From positions 1-24,790 of IMG/VR virus record IMGVR_UViG_3300043640_000134: a stretch of DNA of 24,790 nucleotides; one strand, 5' to 3'. Position numbers and translations under genes: made by a program. Under the pieces are notes generated by a model. The model was not told the origin of the DNA and ran no database searches. It saw nothing but the letters and a program-made list of their open reading frames with translations. The stretch is from a virus. Below, piece after piece: positions 15,145 to 21,416 of this stretch; positions within the stretch are counted from its first letter, which is position 1; each line of letters begins with the position of its first letter.

Positions 15145-15860
15145 TGAGCTGCCGCCTCCTGCGCGTCCTCAGGCCGAAGTCCGGCATCTACGTCATCAAC
15201 AAGAGCACGCTCATCACCGATGACCAGGTGAAGACGTGGACGGCCGCGTGCGCGCGTCAGGTCCGCGAGCACGTCGCGCCGGCGTACGGCCTGCCCTCGG
15301 TACGGGTCAGCTTCCTGTCTGCCGCCAGCCACGCTCCTGCGGGCGCGTGGGTCATCACCGTGCTGGACGACGCGGACCAGGCCGGGGATCTCGGCTGGCA
15401 CACCGAGGACGCCAGCGGCCGCATCTACGGCCGGGTGTTCGCCGGGCCGTGCGTGCAGTACGGCGTGCCGGTGTCCACAACGCTCAGCCACGAGGTCGTC
15501 GAGACGTTCTGTGACCCGGACGTCGACAAGTGGGCGGACACCGGGTACGGCTACAGCGTTGCCTACGAGGCATGCGACCCCGTCGAGGGCGACAGCTACG
15601 AGATCGATGGCGTCGCGGTGAGCGACTTCGTCTGCCCGGCCTGGTACGGCTCGGGCGTCCCCACCGGCCGCCTGCACTGGCTCGACAACGGTGAGGTCGA
15701 CCAGCCCTTCGCCCTCGCTCCGGGCGGCTACTGCGTGCAGCGCTGGCCGGACGGCCACGAAGACCAGGAGTTCGGCGCGACCGCGAACCGCGCCTACATC
15801 GCCGCCAAGCGGCACCAGCTCGGCCGCGCCGACCGGCGCATCACGAAGGAGGCCCCATGA
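15144..15860 (+). CDS. Putative zincin-like metallopeptidase (HExxE), phage accessory
   Basis: The start is ATG 15144, one base into the endolysin stop; upstream in-frame codons are a shadow. The product has 238 residues. The central motif is SHEVVETFCDP, with His116, Glu117, Glu120 and Asp124 in a spacing reminiscent of zincins. It is followed by AYEACDPVEGDSYEI at about 140-154 and SDFVCPAWY. I recall this HE..E...DP / E.CD.VE.DS / SDF..PAW pattern in unnamed phage and bacterial proteins (from memory, not a search). A peptidase role is inferred: the metal ligands are plausible but unproven. There is no signal peptide. Its position between endolysin and holin suggests a lysis or late accessory role. 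Confidence 0.7.
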   Translation: MSCRLLRVLRPKSGIYVINKSTLITDDQVKTWTAACARQVREHVAPAYGLPSVRVSFLSAASHAPAGAWVITVLDDADQAGDLGWHTEDASGRIYGRVFAGPCVQYGVPVSTTLSHEVVETFCDPDVDKWADTGYGYSVAYEACDPVEGDSYEIDGVAVSDFVCPAWYGSGVPTGRLHWLDNGEVDQPFALAPGGYCVQRWPDGHEDQEFGATANRAYIAAKRHQLGRADRRITKEAP

Positions 15861-16087
15861 ACGACCTGCCCAACCGTCACCCCGGTACCCGGCAGATCGC
15901 CCGGTACTTCGCGTATGACCACCTGAAGACGCCGCTGCGCGCGACCTCGCAGGCATGTCACGACCTTGCCGAGCAGATGATCGGCGACCTGCCCGACGGA
16001 CCCGAGCTGACGGCGGGGCTCCGCAAGCTCCTGGAGGCGAAGGACTGCTTCGTCCGCGCCTCCCTCGACACCGCCCAGGAAGGCTGA
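15857..16087 (+). CDS. Small helical protein, possible Acb2/Tad1-type anti-CBASS sponge
   Basis: This 76-residue protein starts at ATG 15857 (ATGA overlap) behind AAGGAGG. It is predicted as two helices. The first is RYFAYDHLKTPLRATSQACH and the second ends PELTAGLRKLLEAKDCFVRA, joined at LPDG. The pattern (a helix with Cys and LA, a short P-x-G-x-E turn, then L..LxEAK/M....R) matches my memory of the hairpin domain of Acb2/Tad1-like proteins. These phage proteins bind cyclic oligonucleotide signals and block CBASS or Thoeris defence. The family is divergent and common in actinophages, mostly untested. The alternative is a structural or regulatory hairpin of unknown role. Confidence 0.5.
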   Translation: MNDLPNRHPGTRQIARYFAYDHLKTPLRATSQACHDLAEQMIGDLPDGPELTAGLRKLLEAKDCFVRASLDTAQEG

Positions 16088-16090
16088 CCC

Positions 16091-16267
16091 ATGAAGTACG
16101 CCAAGTTCGTCGTAGCGGCCGTCACCGCCGCCCTGGTCGCCGTGAGCGACATGCTTCCGGTCGGCTCGTCGGCCACGCAGTGGATCAACCTCGTGCTGAC
16201 GGTCGTCGGTGCGCTCGCGGTGGTGCTGGTGCCGAACACCCCGGCCACGGTCCGGCGCCGCCCGTAG
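16091..16267 (+). CDS. Two-TM holin
   Basis: ATG 16091 follows the previous stop by 3 bases, with AGGAAGG upstream. The 58-residue product has a short positive N-terminus (MKYAK) and a first membrane helix (FVVAAVTAALVAVS). A turn with MLPVGSS leads to a second helix (INLVLTVVGALAVVLV) and a basic tail (RRRP). This is a recurrent type of actinophage holin that would permeabilise the membrane for the endolysin. It is the last gene of the rightward late operon and is followed by a terminator. Confidence 0.75.
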   Translation: MKYAKFVVAAVTAALVAVSDMLPVGSSATQWINLVLTVVGALAVVLVPNTPATVRRRP

Positions 16268-16296
16268 ACCTGCCCCCGGCAGGGTCCCCCCAAGAG

Positions 16297-16340
16297 AGCC
16301 GCCGCTCGCATCCGGATTCGTCCGGACGGGCGGCGGCTTT
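16297..16340 (+). terminator. Composite terminator of the phage late operon
   Basis: AGCCGCCGC (16297-16305) pairs with GCGGCGGCT (16330-16338). Within it, two TCCGGA copies (16311-16316, 16321-16326) pair around a TTCG tetraloop, and TTT follows. It lies 30 bases after the holin stop at the convergence of the two operons. Confidence 0.8.
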
Positions 16341-16416
16341 CGTCGTACCCTGTTGGTAGGCCAACGTGGTGGCCTGAGCTCCGCAAGGACAAGCGGCACC
16401 GCCGTCCACGCACGAA

Positions 16417-16456
16417 GCCCCCGCTTGCTCGGTCTCACGACCGGGAGGGCGGGGGC
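16417..16456 (-). terminator. Hairpin at the 3' end of the leftward operon
   Basis: GCCCCCGC (16417-16424) pairs with GCGGGGGC (16449-16456), with an inner CGGTC/GACCG stem. The structure overlaps the stop codon of the last leftward gene (16435-16437). On the minus strand the stem is followed by TTCG, a weak T-run. It is likely a terminator facing the phage operon. Confidence 0.5.
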
Positions 16457-16737
16457 ACTTCCTTTGCGCGCTGCTCGGCCAGGGCGATCGGATATTCGGC
16501 CGCGTACAGCTCCGAGTACTCCTCGGCATAGCGGCGGGCCAGCTCGGCGCACGCCCGCCGTCGGGCCATGTTGTGCGCCATGGACTGACGCGTGTCGCGC
16601 TTTTCCCGGGCGTAGGCATTTATCGCGAGCCGACACGGATCGCAGACGTCCTCTCTGCGCCTGAGGTGTGCCCTGTAGCCCCTCGGGGTGCCGCAATCGT
16701 TATCGATGGCCAGGTGGTCTGCAGTGGCCTCATCCAC
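16435..16737 (-). CDS. Small Cys/His protein, actinobacterial mobile-element type
   Basis: This 100-residue protein starts at GTG 16737, with AAGGAG about 10 bases upstream. The core is CGTPRGYRAHLRRREDVCDP followed by C, with Cys15, His24, Cys32 and Cys35 as likely zinc ligands. This C-GT..GY..H.rr.E..C..C pattern is a small zinc-binding module common in actinobacterial phages and conjugative elements. The remainder is a basic, helical, Arg/Glu-rich tail. DNA or RNA binding is plausible. It is the final gene of the leftward transfer-type operon and its end lies in a terminator hairpin. Confidence 0.75.
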   Translation of the reverse strand: MDEATADHLAIDNDCGTPRGYRAHLRRREDVCDPCRLAINAYAREKRDTRQSMAHNMARRRACAELARRYAEEYSELYAAEYPIALAEQRAKEVPPPSRS

Positions 16738-16755
16738 GGTGGTGTGCTCCTTCAG

Positions 16756-16953
16756 TCATCGCTGCCGCCGCGCGCCGAGCCGAATGCGCTTCCCTGTGCC
16801 TCCGCACCGCCCGCAGATGCCCCAGCGGTGACGGTTGCTGCCGACACTCCTCCCGGAGCCGCGACACGACCGGCATTTGGCGAACGGCCACAGCCACGCA
16901 CTGATCACGGGCGGGGCGGCGATGGCGAGGATCAGGGCGACAGTCGAGGGCAT
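16756..16953 (-). CDS. Membrane-anchored protein with two CxxCxGxG motifs
   Basis: I chose ATG 16953 (65 residues) because the frame upstream of it has no coding character and a GGAAGG site precedes it. Residues 4-24 are one membrane helix (TVALILAIAAPPVISAWLW). Then come CRSCRGSG (Cys27, Cys30) and CGRCGGTG (Cys47, Cys50), a DnaJ-type zinc centre, and a basic tail. Small TM plus CxxCxGxG proteins occur next to the transfer gene in actinomycete conjugative elements (from memory). It probably sits in the membrane with the adjacent FtsK-like translocase. Its role is unknown. Confidence 0.75.
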   Translation of the reverse strand: MPSTVALILAIAAPPVISAWLWPFAKCRSCRGSGRSVGSNRHRWGICGRCGGTGKRIRLGARRQR

Positions 16954-16972
16954 CGGAAGGCCTTCCCGCGGG

Positions 16973-17009
16973 GAATTACATCCGTCAAAGCGGATTAGGT
17001 TTGTAATTC
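16973..17009. repeat. Inverted repeat upstream of the CxxCxGxG gene
   Basis: GAATTACA (16973-16980) and TGTAATTC (17002-17009) are perfect inverted repeats. TCCG/CGGA nests inside (16981-16984, 16991-16994). It lies 20 bases from the start of the leftward small gene, in an AT-richer patch of the 166-base gap before the translocase gene. It could be an operator or an RNA hairpin. Confidence 0.45.
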
Positions 17010-17093
17010 GCTGGCCTACAGCCCCTGACCTGCGAAAATGATGAAAATTACGTGAACGGAACCCCCGGCAAGACCTGCTCTGACTCCCTCCAG

Positions 17094-17114
17094 GCGCGAT
17101 GTTCCGCATCGCGC
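17094..17114 (-). terminator. Hairpin just after the translocase gene
   Basis: GCGCGATG (17094-17101) pairs perfectly with CATCGCGC (17107-17114) across a 5-base loop, 5 bases beyond the translocase stop. There is no T-run. It may terminate part of the transcription or protect the mRNA 3' end. Confidence 0.5.
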
Positions 17115-17119
17115 ATCAC

Positions 17120-19273
17120 CTAATTCGCTCGTCGCGCGAGCGCGTCAGCGATGAGGGCCGGGCTGATCCACCAGCGGTTGTCGGTCGACGGCACCTTCAC
17201 TCCGTACTCGCGCGCCAGGCGATCCCTGAGGGCCTTGCCGGTCATCCGCCGGTACGGGGCCCAGCCGGGCGCGTGGCGGGCCAGGAGCGCCGGTACGTCC
17301 GCCGCGGGGACGGTCTCCTCGCCGAGCGCAGCCTCCAAGTCCTCCAGCAGGTCCCGCTTCGGAGCGCGCCGCGGCCCGCCCTTGCCGGGCACGGCGCGGC
17401 CGAGGTCCGCGATGGCCTGCAGCGACCGCTCGATGATGGGCGTGAGCTGGTCGTTGCCCTTCTCGATCGAGATGAAGTACGCCTGCACGATGTCCGACCG
17501 CTCACCGGACAGGCCCTTGCAGACCGCGGTGCCCTTATCCACGCCGGGGATCAGCTCGGTGGCCTTGTGGCCGGCCGTGTAGGCGCCCTGCCCGAGCAGC
17601 GCATCGTTGGCCACGTGGTCACCGACGGCGAACGCGATGCCGTTGGAGCAGTTCCTCGTGACGTCGCGGGGCATCGAGTCCTTCGTCGGCGCCTGCGTCG
17701 AGACGATGACGTGGATGCCGCGCTTGCGGCCCAGCTTCACAATGTCGATGAGGAGCTGGGAGATCTCCTTGCCGAACTTCCTGTGCTGGATGGCCAGGTG
17801 CGCCTCTTCCAGCAGGTAGAACAGTGGATGCAGCCCAATACCAGCGTCGGCCAGGCGCCGCGTGGTGGCCGGTTCCTGCTGGTCGATGAGGATCTGCCCG
17901 CGCGACTGGACCTCGGCGTACAGGTCCTGCAGGTCGTGAAGGATCTCCTCGATGCGCTCGTCTTCGGCGCCCATCACGTACCGGGCAGCGCGGCGCTTGA
18001 ACAGTTCGAAGTCGAAGTTCGTGTCCGGGACGTTGATCCAGATCTCGGCGGTCGGATCGAGTGCAGCACCCGCGAGCATCGCCCGCGCGGCACTGGACTT
18101 GCCCTGACCTGGCATCCCTCCCGCGATCGTGTTCCGCTCCATCACGGGCGCGTTGATCGGGTCGCCGCGCAGGGTCTTGCCGAGCGGCACGCCCTTGAAG
18201 ACGTCGACCTTCCCCTCCGTGAGCAGGGGGTACGGCCCGGCGCCTTCAGCCAGCGCGCCCTTGTCGGCAACCCAGGTGGCGAGGATGCCCGCCTCGGTGC
18301 CGGTGGTCGGCCAGACCTCCTTGGCCAGGCGGTGCAAGGTGGTGGCGAAGTCGGCGCGGCGCCGTGAAATCCGCTCAGCGGTCACGCCGCCCGGCAGACG
18401 CACGGCGAAGAACGTGCCGCGCCCGTCCCGCCGGGGAATCGTGATGAACTGCAGCGGATTGCCTGCCTTGAAGTAGGCCGTGACCTGCGGGATTCGCAGC
18501 GCCTCCAGCGCGCGGGCGATGGTGGTCTCGTCGATATCGACGTCCTCGCCCTCGGCCGCGACCTGCAGCCAGGCGGGCCCGGCACCGGAGTTGCGGCCGA
18601 CGTGCCACAGCATGCCGAGGCCGAGCCACGGCGCGAGGATGACGAGTGGCCCCCACACGATCGCCAGGACTGTGACCAGGCCGCGGACACCGTTGGACAC
18701 GGTGACGAACGTCTGCCGGATCTCGTGCGGGTCATGGTCGGCGATGGCGAGAGTGATGCCGATGAGCAGCAGGAACACGATGATCGCGGCGAGGGTGATC
18801 GCGGCCGCCCTGATGAAGTTGACGATCGTTTCCGGTGCGGACGTCCGGCGCCGGTGGCGGCGCTCGCGGGCCTGCTCGCCGCGGGCTTCCCACTCCTCCA
18901 GCTTCTCCCAGTTCCCTGCGGCCATCGCCGCGCGCATCATCTGCTCGTGGATGCTGTTGGTCTTCGCTCGCCACAGCCGCTTCAGCAGAACGCCGGCGCC
19001 GATGGGCACGTAGGCGGCTTCCCGGACAACCGCGCGGGTGCTGCCATGGGCGGCTACCTCGCGGGTCCGTACGACGATGATGTTCAGGACGCGGGGGATG
19101 GCCGGCGGCGGGAGTGGCTCCTCCCACTCGACGACCGCCTCGTCCCCGCGCATGGCCACCTCGTCCGGTCCCGGTACGGCGAGGTCCCGCCCCGGCTCAT
19201 CCTCCGGGACGGGCTCGCCGTCCGGCTGGCCACCTGGACGGAGCTGCCGGACGTTGTCGGGCGGTGCCGTCAC
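17120..19273 (-). CDS. FtsK/SpoIIIE (TraB)-type DNA translocase
   Basis: I chose GTG 19273, which overlaps the upstream stop by 4 bases (GTGA); the open frame beyond it is a shadow. The product has 717 residues. Two membrane helices lie at about 155-178 and 195-221. The P-loop GGMPGQGKSS is at about 385-394 (Lys392), and the Walker B motif FYLLEEAH at about 484-491. The segment STQAPTKDSMPRDVT follows. The C-terminal 40 residues look like a winged helix (GKALRDRLAREYG, RWWISPALIADALA). Hexameric proteins of this type pump double-stranded DNA between Streptomyces hyphae during conjugation of AICEs and plasmids. The preceding gene is its usual DUF2637/SpdB-like partner. Confidence 0.9.
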   Translation of the reverse strand: MTAPPDNVRQLRPGGQPDGEPVPEDEPGRDLAVPGPDEVAMRGDEAVVEWEEPLPPPAIPRVLNIIVVRTREVAAHGSTRAVVREAAYVPIGAGVLLKRLWRAKTNSIHEQMMRAAMAAGNWEKLEEWEARGEQARERRHRRRTSAPETIVNFIRAAAITLAAIIVFLLLIGITLAIADHDPHEIRQTFVTVSNGVRGLVTVLAIVWGPLVILAPWLGLGMLWHVGRNSGAGPAWLQVAAEGEDVDIDETTIARALEALRIPQVTAYFKAGNPLQFITIPRRDGRGTFFAVRLPGGVTAERISRRRADFATTLHRLAKEVWPTTGTEAGILATWVADKGALAEGAGPYPLLTEGKVDVFKGVPLGKTLRGDPINAPVMERNTIAGGMPGQGKSSAARAMLAGAALDPTAEIWINVPDTNFDFELFKRRAARYVMGAEDERIEEILHDLQDLYAEVQSRGQILIDQQEPATTRRLADAGIGLHPLFYLLEEAHLAIQHRKFGKEISQLLIDIVKLGRKRGIHVIVSTQAPTKDSMPRDVTRNCSNGIAFAVGDHVANDALLGQGAYTAGHKATELIPGVDKGTAVCKGLSGERSDIVQAYFISIEKGNDQLTPIIERSLQAIADLGRAVPGKGGPRRAPKRDLLEDLEAALGEETVPAADVPALLARHAPGWAPYRRMTGKALRDRLAREYGVKVPSTDNRWWISPALIADALARRAN

Positions 19274-19980
19274 GCTGGCCCCGATCCGTTCAGCACGGGC
19301 TCGCGAGCCGGCTCCGATTCGGTCGGCTCTTCGATCTTCTTGAGCCGCTCGGACAGCGTGGCTCGGTTGACGCCCCAGGTTGCCGCGTGCTGGCGCAGGG
19401 TCGGCCGTTCGTCCATGCAGTCCCGGGCGTGGAGGAAGGCGACGACGGGGGCGTCGTCGGCCGTCTTGGCGGGCAGGTGCGGGCACTGGTTCAAGTTGGC
19501 TTCGGGCTGGTCCGGCTCGTCGTCGCCGAGGGCTCGCTGACGGGCTCTGCGGATCATCTCCATGAGCGCCTCGTAGGACAGGATCAAAGCCACGGGCACA
19601 CCGCCGTTGAGCAGGCAAGGCCACAGTCCTGACCCCCATGCGGCGGCCACGTTCATGACCACCGTTCCCAGCGCGCCGAACACGAGGCTGATCCAGGCGA
19701 ACACCGGCTTACCGCCACCGTTCCGGGCGGCGTCCAGGATCGACAGCGACGACGTGGCGATCATCAGGTCGGCCACGAGCGGAACCAGGTAGGCCACGAT
19801 GCCGACCGCTCCGGCCATCCGGGCGACTTCCAGGCCGTGCTGGTAGCTGATGACCCCGGTGATGAGGGCGAGCCCGAGCAGGCCGAGGCCACCCAGCACG
19901 CGGCTGATGCCATCGATCGACCAGCCGTCGGCCACTGGCTCGGCTACGGCCGTCTCGGCGGGTACTGCGGGGGCCTTCAC
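19270..19980 (-). CDS. DUF2637 membrane protein, SpdB-like
   Basis: This 236-residue protein starts at GTG 19980, with AAGGAG 8 bases upstream. Four membrane helices lie at about 25-50, 56-82, 91-118 and 121-142 (for example LGLLGLALITGVISYQHGL and VGIVAYLVPLVADLMIA), the typical DUF2637 arrangement. After an acidic linker, residues about 193-220 (TLRQHAATWGVNRATLSERL) form a helix-turn-helix-like segment. In actinomycete conjugative elements such proteins are encoded next to the TraB/FtsK translocase and are linked to plasmid spread. The two genes here overlap by 4 bases. It presumably forms a membrane complex with the translocase and may contact DNA through its tail. Confidence 0.85.
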   Translation of the reverse strand: MKAPAVPAETAVAEPVADGWSIDGISRVLGGLGLLGLALITGVISYQHGLEVARMAGAVGIVAYLVPLVADLMIATSSLSILDAARNGGGKPVFAWISLVFGALGTVVMNVAAAWGSGLWPCLLNGGVPVALILSYEALMEMIRRARQRALGDDEPDQPEANLNQCPHLPAKTADDAPVVAFLHARDCMDERPTLRQHAATWGVNRATLSERLKKIEEPTESEPAREPVLNGSGPA

Positions 19981-20046
19981 GGGTGTGCTCCTTGCGTCGA
20001 TGTGGCCGGCCCAGGGGGTACGTGGCCGGCCGGGTCGTCAGGTGGA

Positions 20047-20334
20047 TCAGGCGGCATCCCGGCGGCCCTTGACGGCCGCCTTGAGCGCTGCCCCGGCGCG
20101 AAACTTCGGCACACGGGTGGCCGGGACGGTGATGGTGGCGCCGGTGGCCGGGTTCCGGGACTGCCGCTCGGGCCGGGTGACGGGCTCCCAGGACCCGAAG
20201 CCAACGAGGGTGACCTTCTCCCCACTGGCGACGGCAGTCGTGATGGCGTCCACGAAGGCGTCGATGGCCACCGCGGCGGTCTTCTTGTCGCCGAGCTTCT
20301 CTGCGACCTGGTCGATCAGTTCGCTCTTCCTCAT
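20047..20334 (-). CDS. HU-family DNA-binding protein
   Basis: ATG 20334 overlaps the stop of the upstream micro-gene (ATGA). The 95-residue product begins MRKSELIDQVAEKLGDKKTA and contains VTLVGFGSWEPVTRPERQSR, with the RNPATG turn of the DNA-binding beta arm and PATRVPKFRAGAALKAAV at the end. This is the whole HU fold at normal length, without the long Lys/Ala tail of host actinobacterial HupB/HupS-type proteins. It should bend and compact DNA. Lying within the transfer operon, 66 bases before the DUF2637 gene, it may condense element DNA or support recombination or replication. Confidence 0.92.
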   Translation of the reverse strand: MRKSELIDQVAEKLGDKKTAAVAIDAFVDAITTAVASGEKVTLVGFGSWEPVTRPERQSRNPATGATITVPATRVPKFRAGAALKAAVKGRRDAA

Positions 20335-20432
20335 GCGGCGGTCCGTTCTGTGATGGTGGCGACCTCGACACAGTTGCCGTTCGCCATGGAGTCGCTGGCC
20401 TTGCGCCAGTCGATCGGGTCGTTCTCGTTCAC
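20331..20432 (-). CDS. Micro-DUF397 protein (33 residues)
   Basis: GTG 20432 has AAGGAGAG just upstream. The stop overlaps the HU start by 4 bases. The product contains DWRKASDSMANGNCVEVATI, the N-terminal half of the DUF397 signature (WRKSS.S...G.CVEVA), then ends after a few residues. DUF397 proteins usually continue for another 25-30 residues (vRDSK...), which are absent here. DUF397 proteins generally partner XRE/DUF5753 regulators in actinomycetes. This one lies inside the transfer operon. Function is unknown. Confidence 0.75.
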   Translation of the reverse strand: MNENDPIDWRKASDSMANGNCVEVATITERTAA

Positions 20433-20449
20433 GTGCTCTCCTTCTATGG

Positions 20450-20495
20450 GCCGCGGCCCCGGTCTCCCCCCGCAGGGAGGATCCGGGGCCGCGGC
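20450..20495 (-). terminator. Very strong hairpin between two micro-DUF397 genes
   Basis: GCCGCGGCCCCGG (20450-20462) pairs perfectly with CCGGGGCCGCGGC (20483-20495), and the stem extends through TCCC/GGGA. No T-run follows on either strand. It may limit read-through into, or shield the mRNA of, the HU and transfer genes. Confidence 0.6.
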
Positions 20496-20512
20496 GTCTA
20501 TGAGCGGGTCGG

Positions 20513-20599
20513 TCAGGACCCGCCGGTGCCGTCGTCGGTCGTGGCGACCTCGACGCAGTTGCCGCCGTTGCCGCTGTAGCTCGACTTGTAGAACTCCAT
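20513..20599 (-). CDS. Micro-DUF397 protein (28 residues)
   Basis: ATG 20599 follows an excellent ribosome site (AAAGGAGG, 6 bases of spacing). The 28-residue product reads MEFYKSSYSGNGGNCVEVAT and ends in an acidic Gly-rich tail. The YKSSYS.NGGNCVEVA core is diagnostic of DUF397, again truncated right after it. It is a sister of the 20331-20432 gene, from which it is separated by a strong hairpin. The strong ribosome site argues that it is translated. Confidence 0.75.
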   Translation of the reverse strand: MEFYKSSYSGNGGNCVEVATTDDGTGGS

Positions 20600-20633
20600 G
20601 TGCTTCCTCCTTTCACCACTGGCCGGATGGTGT

Positions 20634-20679
20634 CCGGTGGCTCCGGGGTCAGGTTCCATCCAGCACCCGAAGCCACCGG
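20634..20679 (-). repeat. Inverted repeat before the 28-residue gene
   Basis: CCGGTGGCT (20634-20642) and AGCCACCGG (20671-20679) are perfect inverted repeats with a 28-base GC-rich loop. They lie between the 43-residue gene and the ribosome site of the 28-residue gene. It is possibly an attenuator or a partial terminator. Confidence 0.4.
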
Positions 20680-20690
20680 GTCTGTATGGG

Positions 20691-20822
20691 CTACTTGTCG
20701 TAGCCCATGGCCTTGATGAGGCTGGAGATCTCGTCCACGCGCTCCTGGTCGTCGCGCTTGCTCGCAGCGGCCAGCAGGGCTGCGAGCCGGATGGCCTGCT
20801 CGTCCTCGGTTTCCTTCTTCAC
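20691..20822 (-). CDS. 43-residue helical peptide
   Basis: GTG 20822 is preceded by GAGGAG at 7 bases. The product is highly charged and helical (KKETEDEQAIRLAALLAAAS, then QERVDEISSLIKAMGYDK), with a regular Leu/Ile/Ala spacing that could pack as a short coiled coil. No membrane segment or cysteine is present. It lies upstream of the micro-DUF397 genes in the leftward operon. I do not recognise a family. A small regulatory or partner peptide is possible. Confidence 0.6.
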   Translation of the reverse strand: MKKETEDEQAIRLAALLAAASKRDDQERVDEISSLIKAMGYDK

Positions 20823-20981
20823 GGTGGTCTCCTCAATGGTTGGCGGGGACATTCAGGGGCCGCCGGGGAGCGCAGCGAGCGGACGGCATCGCGCGCATCA
20901 CCCGGCGGCAAGGGACGCCCGCTCCCGCGCGGACCGAGCGTCCCGGCTCCGGCCAGGGGGTGACACGGAGCCGTCAGGGGG

Positions 20982-21233
20982 TCAGGGCCAGAGGGGAGGT
21001 TCAGGAGCCGAGCTGGCCCCGGACTCGGCCGCAACGAGCTGGGCCTCCAGGGCGATGTGCAGCGCCTGGGGCATGGTGGACATCAGGAACGGAGTGATCC
21101 CGGCTGAGTCGTCCATGCGGCTCGCGCAATAGCTGCCGCTGGGGACTGCGTCGTACATGCGGTAGGCGCGCCAGATCTTCCAGGCGGGCGACCAGCGTTC
21201 TTGGAGGGCGGTCAGCTCGGGATCGGTACTCAC
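20982..21233 (-). CDS. Conserved hypothetical, first gene of leftward operon
   Basis: This 83-residue protein starts at GTG 21233, with GGGAG about 10 bases upstream. The N-terminal helix TALQERWSPAWKIWRAYRMY, then GITPFLMSTMPQALHIALEA, gives the pattern 'el..L...w..W.IwRa......G......t....L...L.aq'. I recall this from small actinobacterial proteins near XRE regulators and element genes (from memory). There is no catalytic motif. It is the gene nearest the leftward promoter at 21295-21323, so it should be the first translated. About 160 bases without a recognisable gene separate it from the 43-residue peptide gene. Confidence 0.65.
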   Translation of the reverse strand: MSTDPELTALQERWSPAWKIWRAYRMYDAVPSGSYCASRMDDSAGITPFLMSTMPQALHIALEAQLVAAESGASSAPEPPLWP

Positions 21234-21294
21234 TTGCGATCACTCCCGCGGTGCCCGGTCGGTAAGGCCGAGCGAAGTGGCTAGGTACGGGGCC

Positions 21295-21323
21295 ATAATG
21301 CTCTCGTGAAACCTAACTCGCAA
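21295..21323 (-). promoter_or_regulatory. Leftward promoter for the transfer-type operon
   Basis: On the minus strand TTGCGA (21318-21323) and CATTAT (21295-21300) are separated by exactly 17 bases, a good SigA-type match in otherwise GC-rich DNA. Transcription would start near 21288, about 55 bases before the GTG at 21233. Confidence 0.65.
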
Positions 21324-21324
21324 T

Positions 21325-21337
21325 ACTCAAATTGAGT
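21325..21337. promoter_or_regulatory. Palindrome ACTCAA-A-TTGAGT, candidate operator
   Basis: This perfect 13-bp odd palindrome lies one base upstream of the leftward -35 element and about 100 bases before the XRE gene. Position between divergent units suits a regulator site, most simply for the XRE protein. Confidence 0.5.
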
Positions 21338-21405
21338 GTCGTCCGTTAAGTAACCCAATGTCTGCTTTCAAAATGACCGCCGATACGGGGTGCCCTACCA
21401 TCACT

Positions 21406-21416
21406 TCACTGAGTGA
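21406..21416. promoter_or_regulatory. Palindrome TCACT-G-AGTGA, candidate operator
   Basis: This perfect 11-bp odd palindrome has an extra direct TCACT copy at 21401-21405. It sits about 20 bases before the XRE start, where bound regulator would repress its own gene. It shares the ACT...AGT layout with the palindrome at 21325-21337. Confidence 0.45.

Noticed and set aside
17004-17129. Direct repeat TAATTCGCT at 17004-17012 and 17121-17129 as a possible att or insertion scar
   Set aside because: It is only 9 bp, the second copy overlaps the translocase coding end, and no mobile gene lies between. Chance is sufficient.
18602-19540. Plus-strand 312-codon frame opposite the translocase and DUF2637 genes
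   Set aside because: The minus-strand products have Walker motifs and membrane helices; this frame has none and spans the overlap of both genes.
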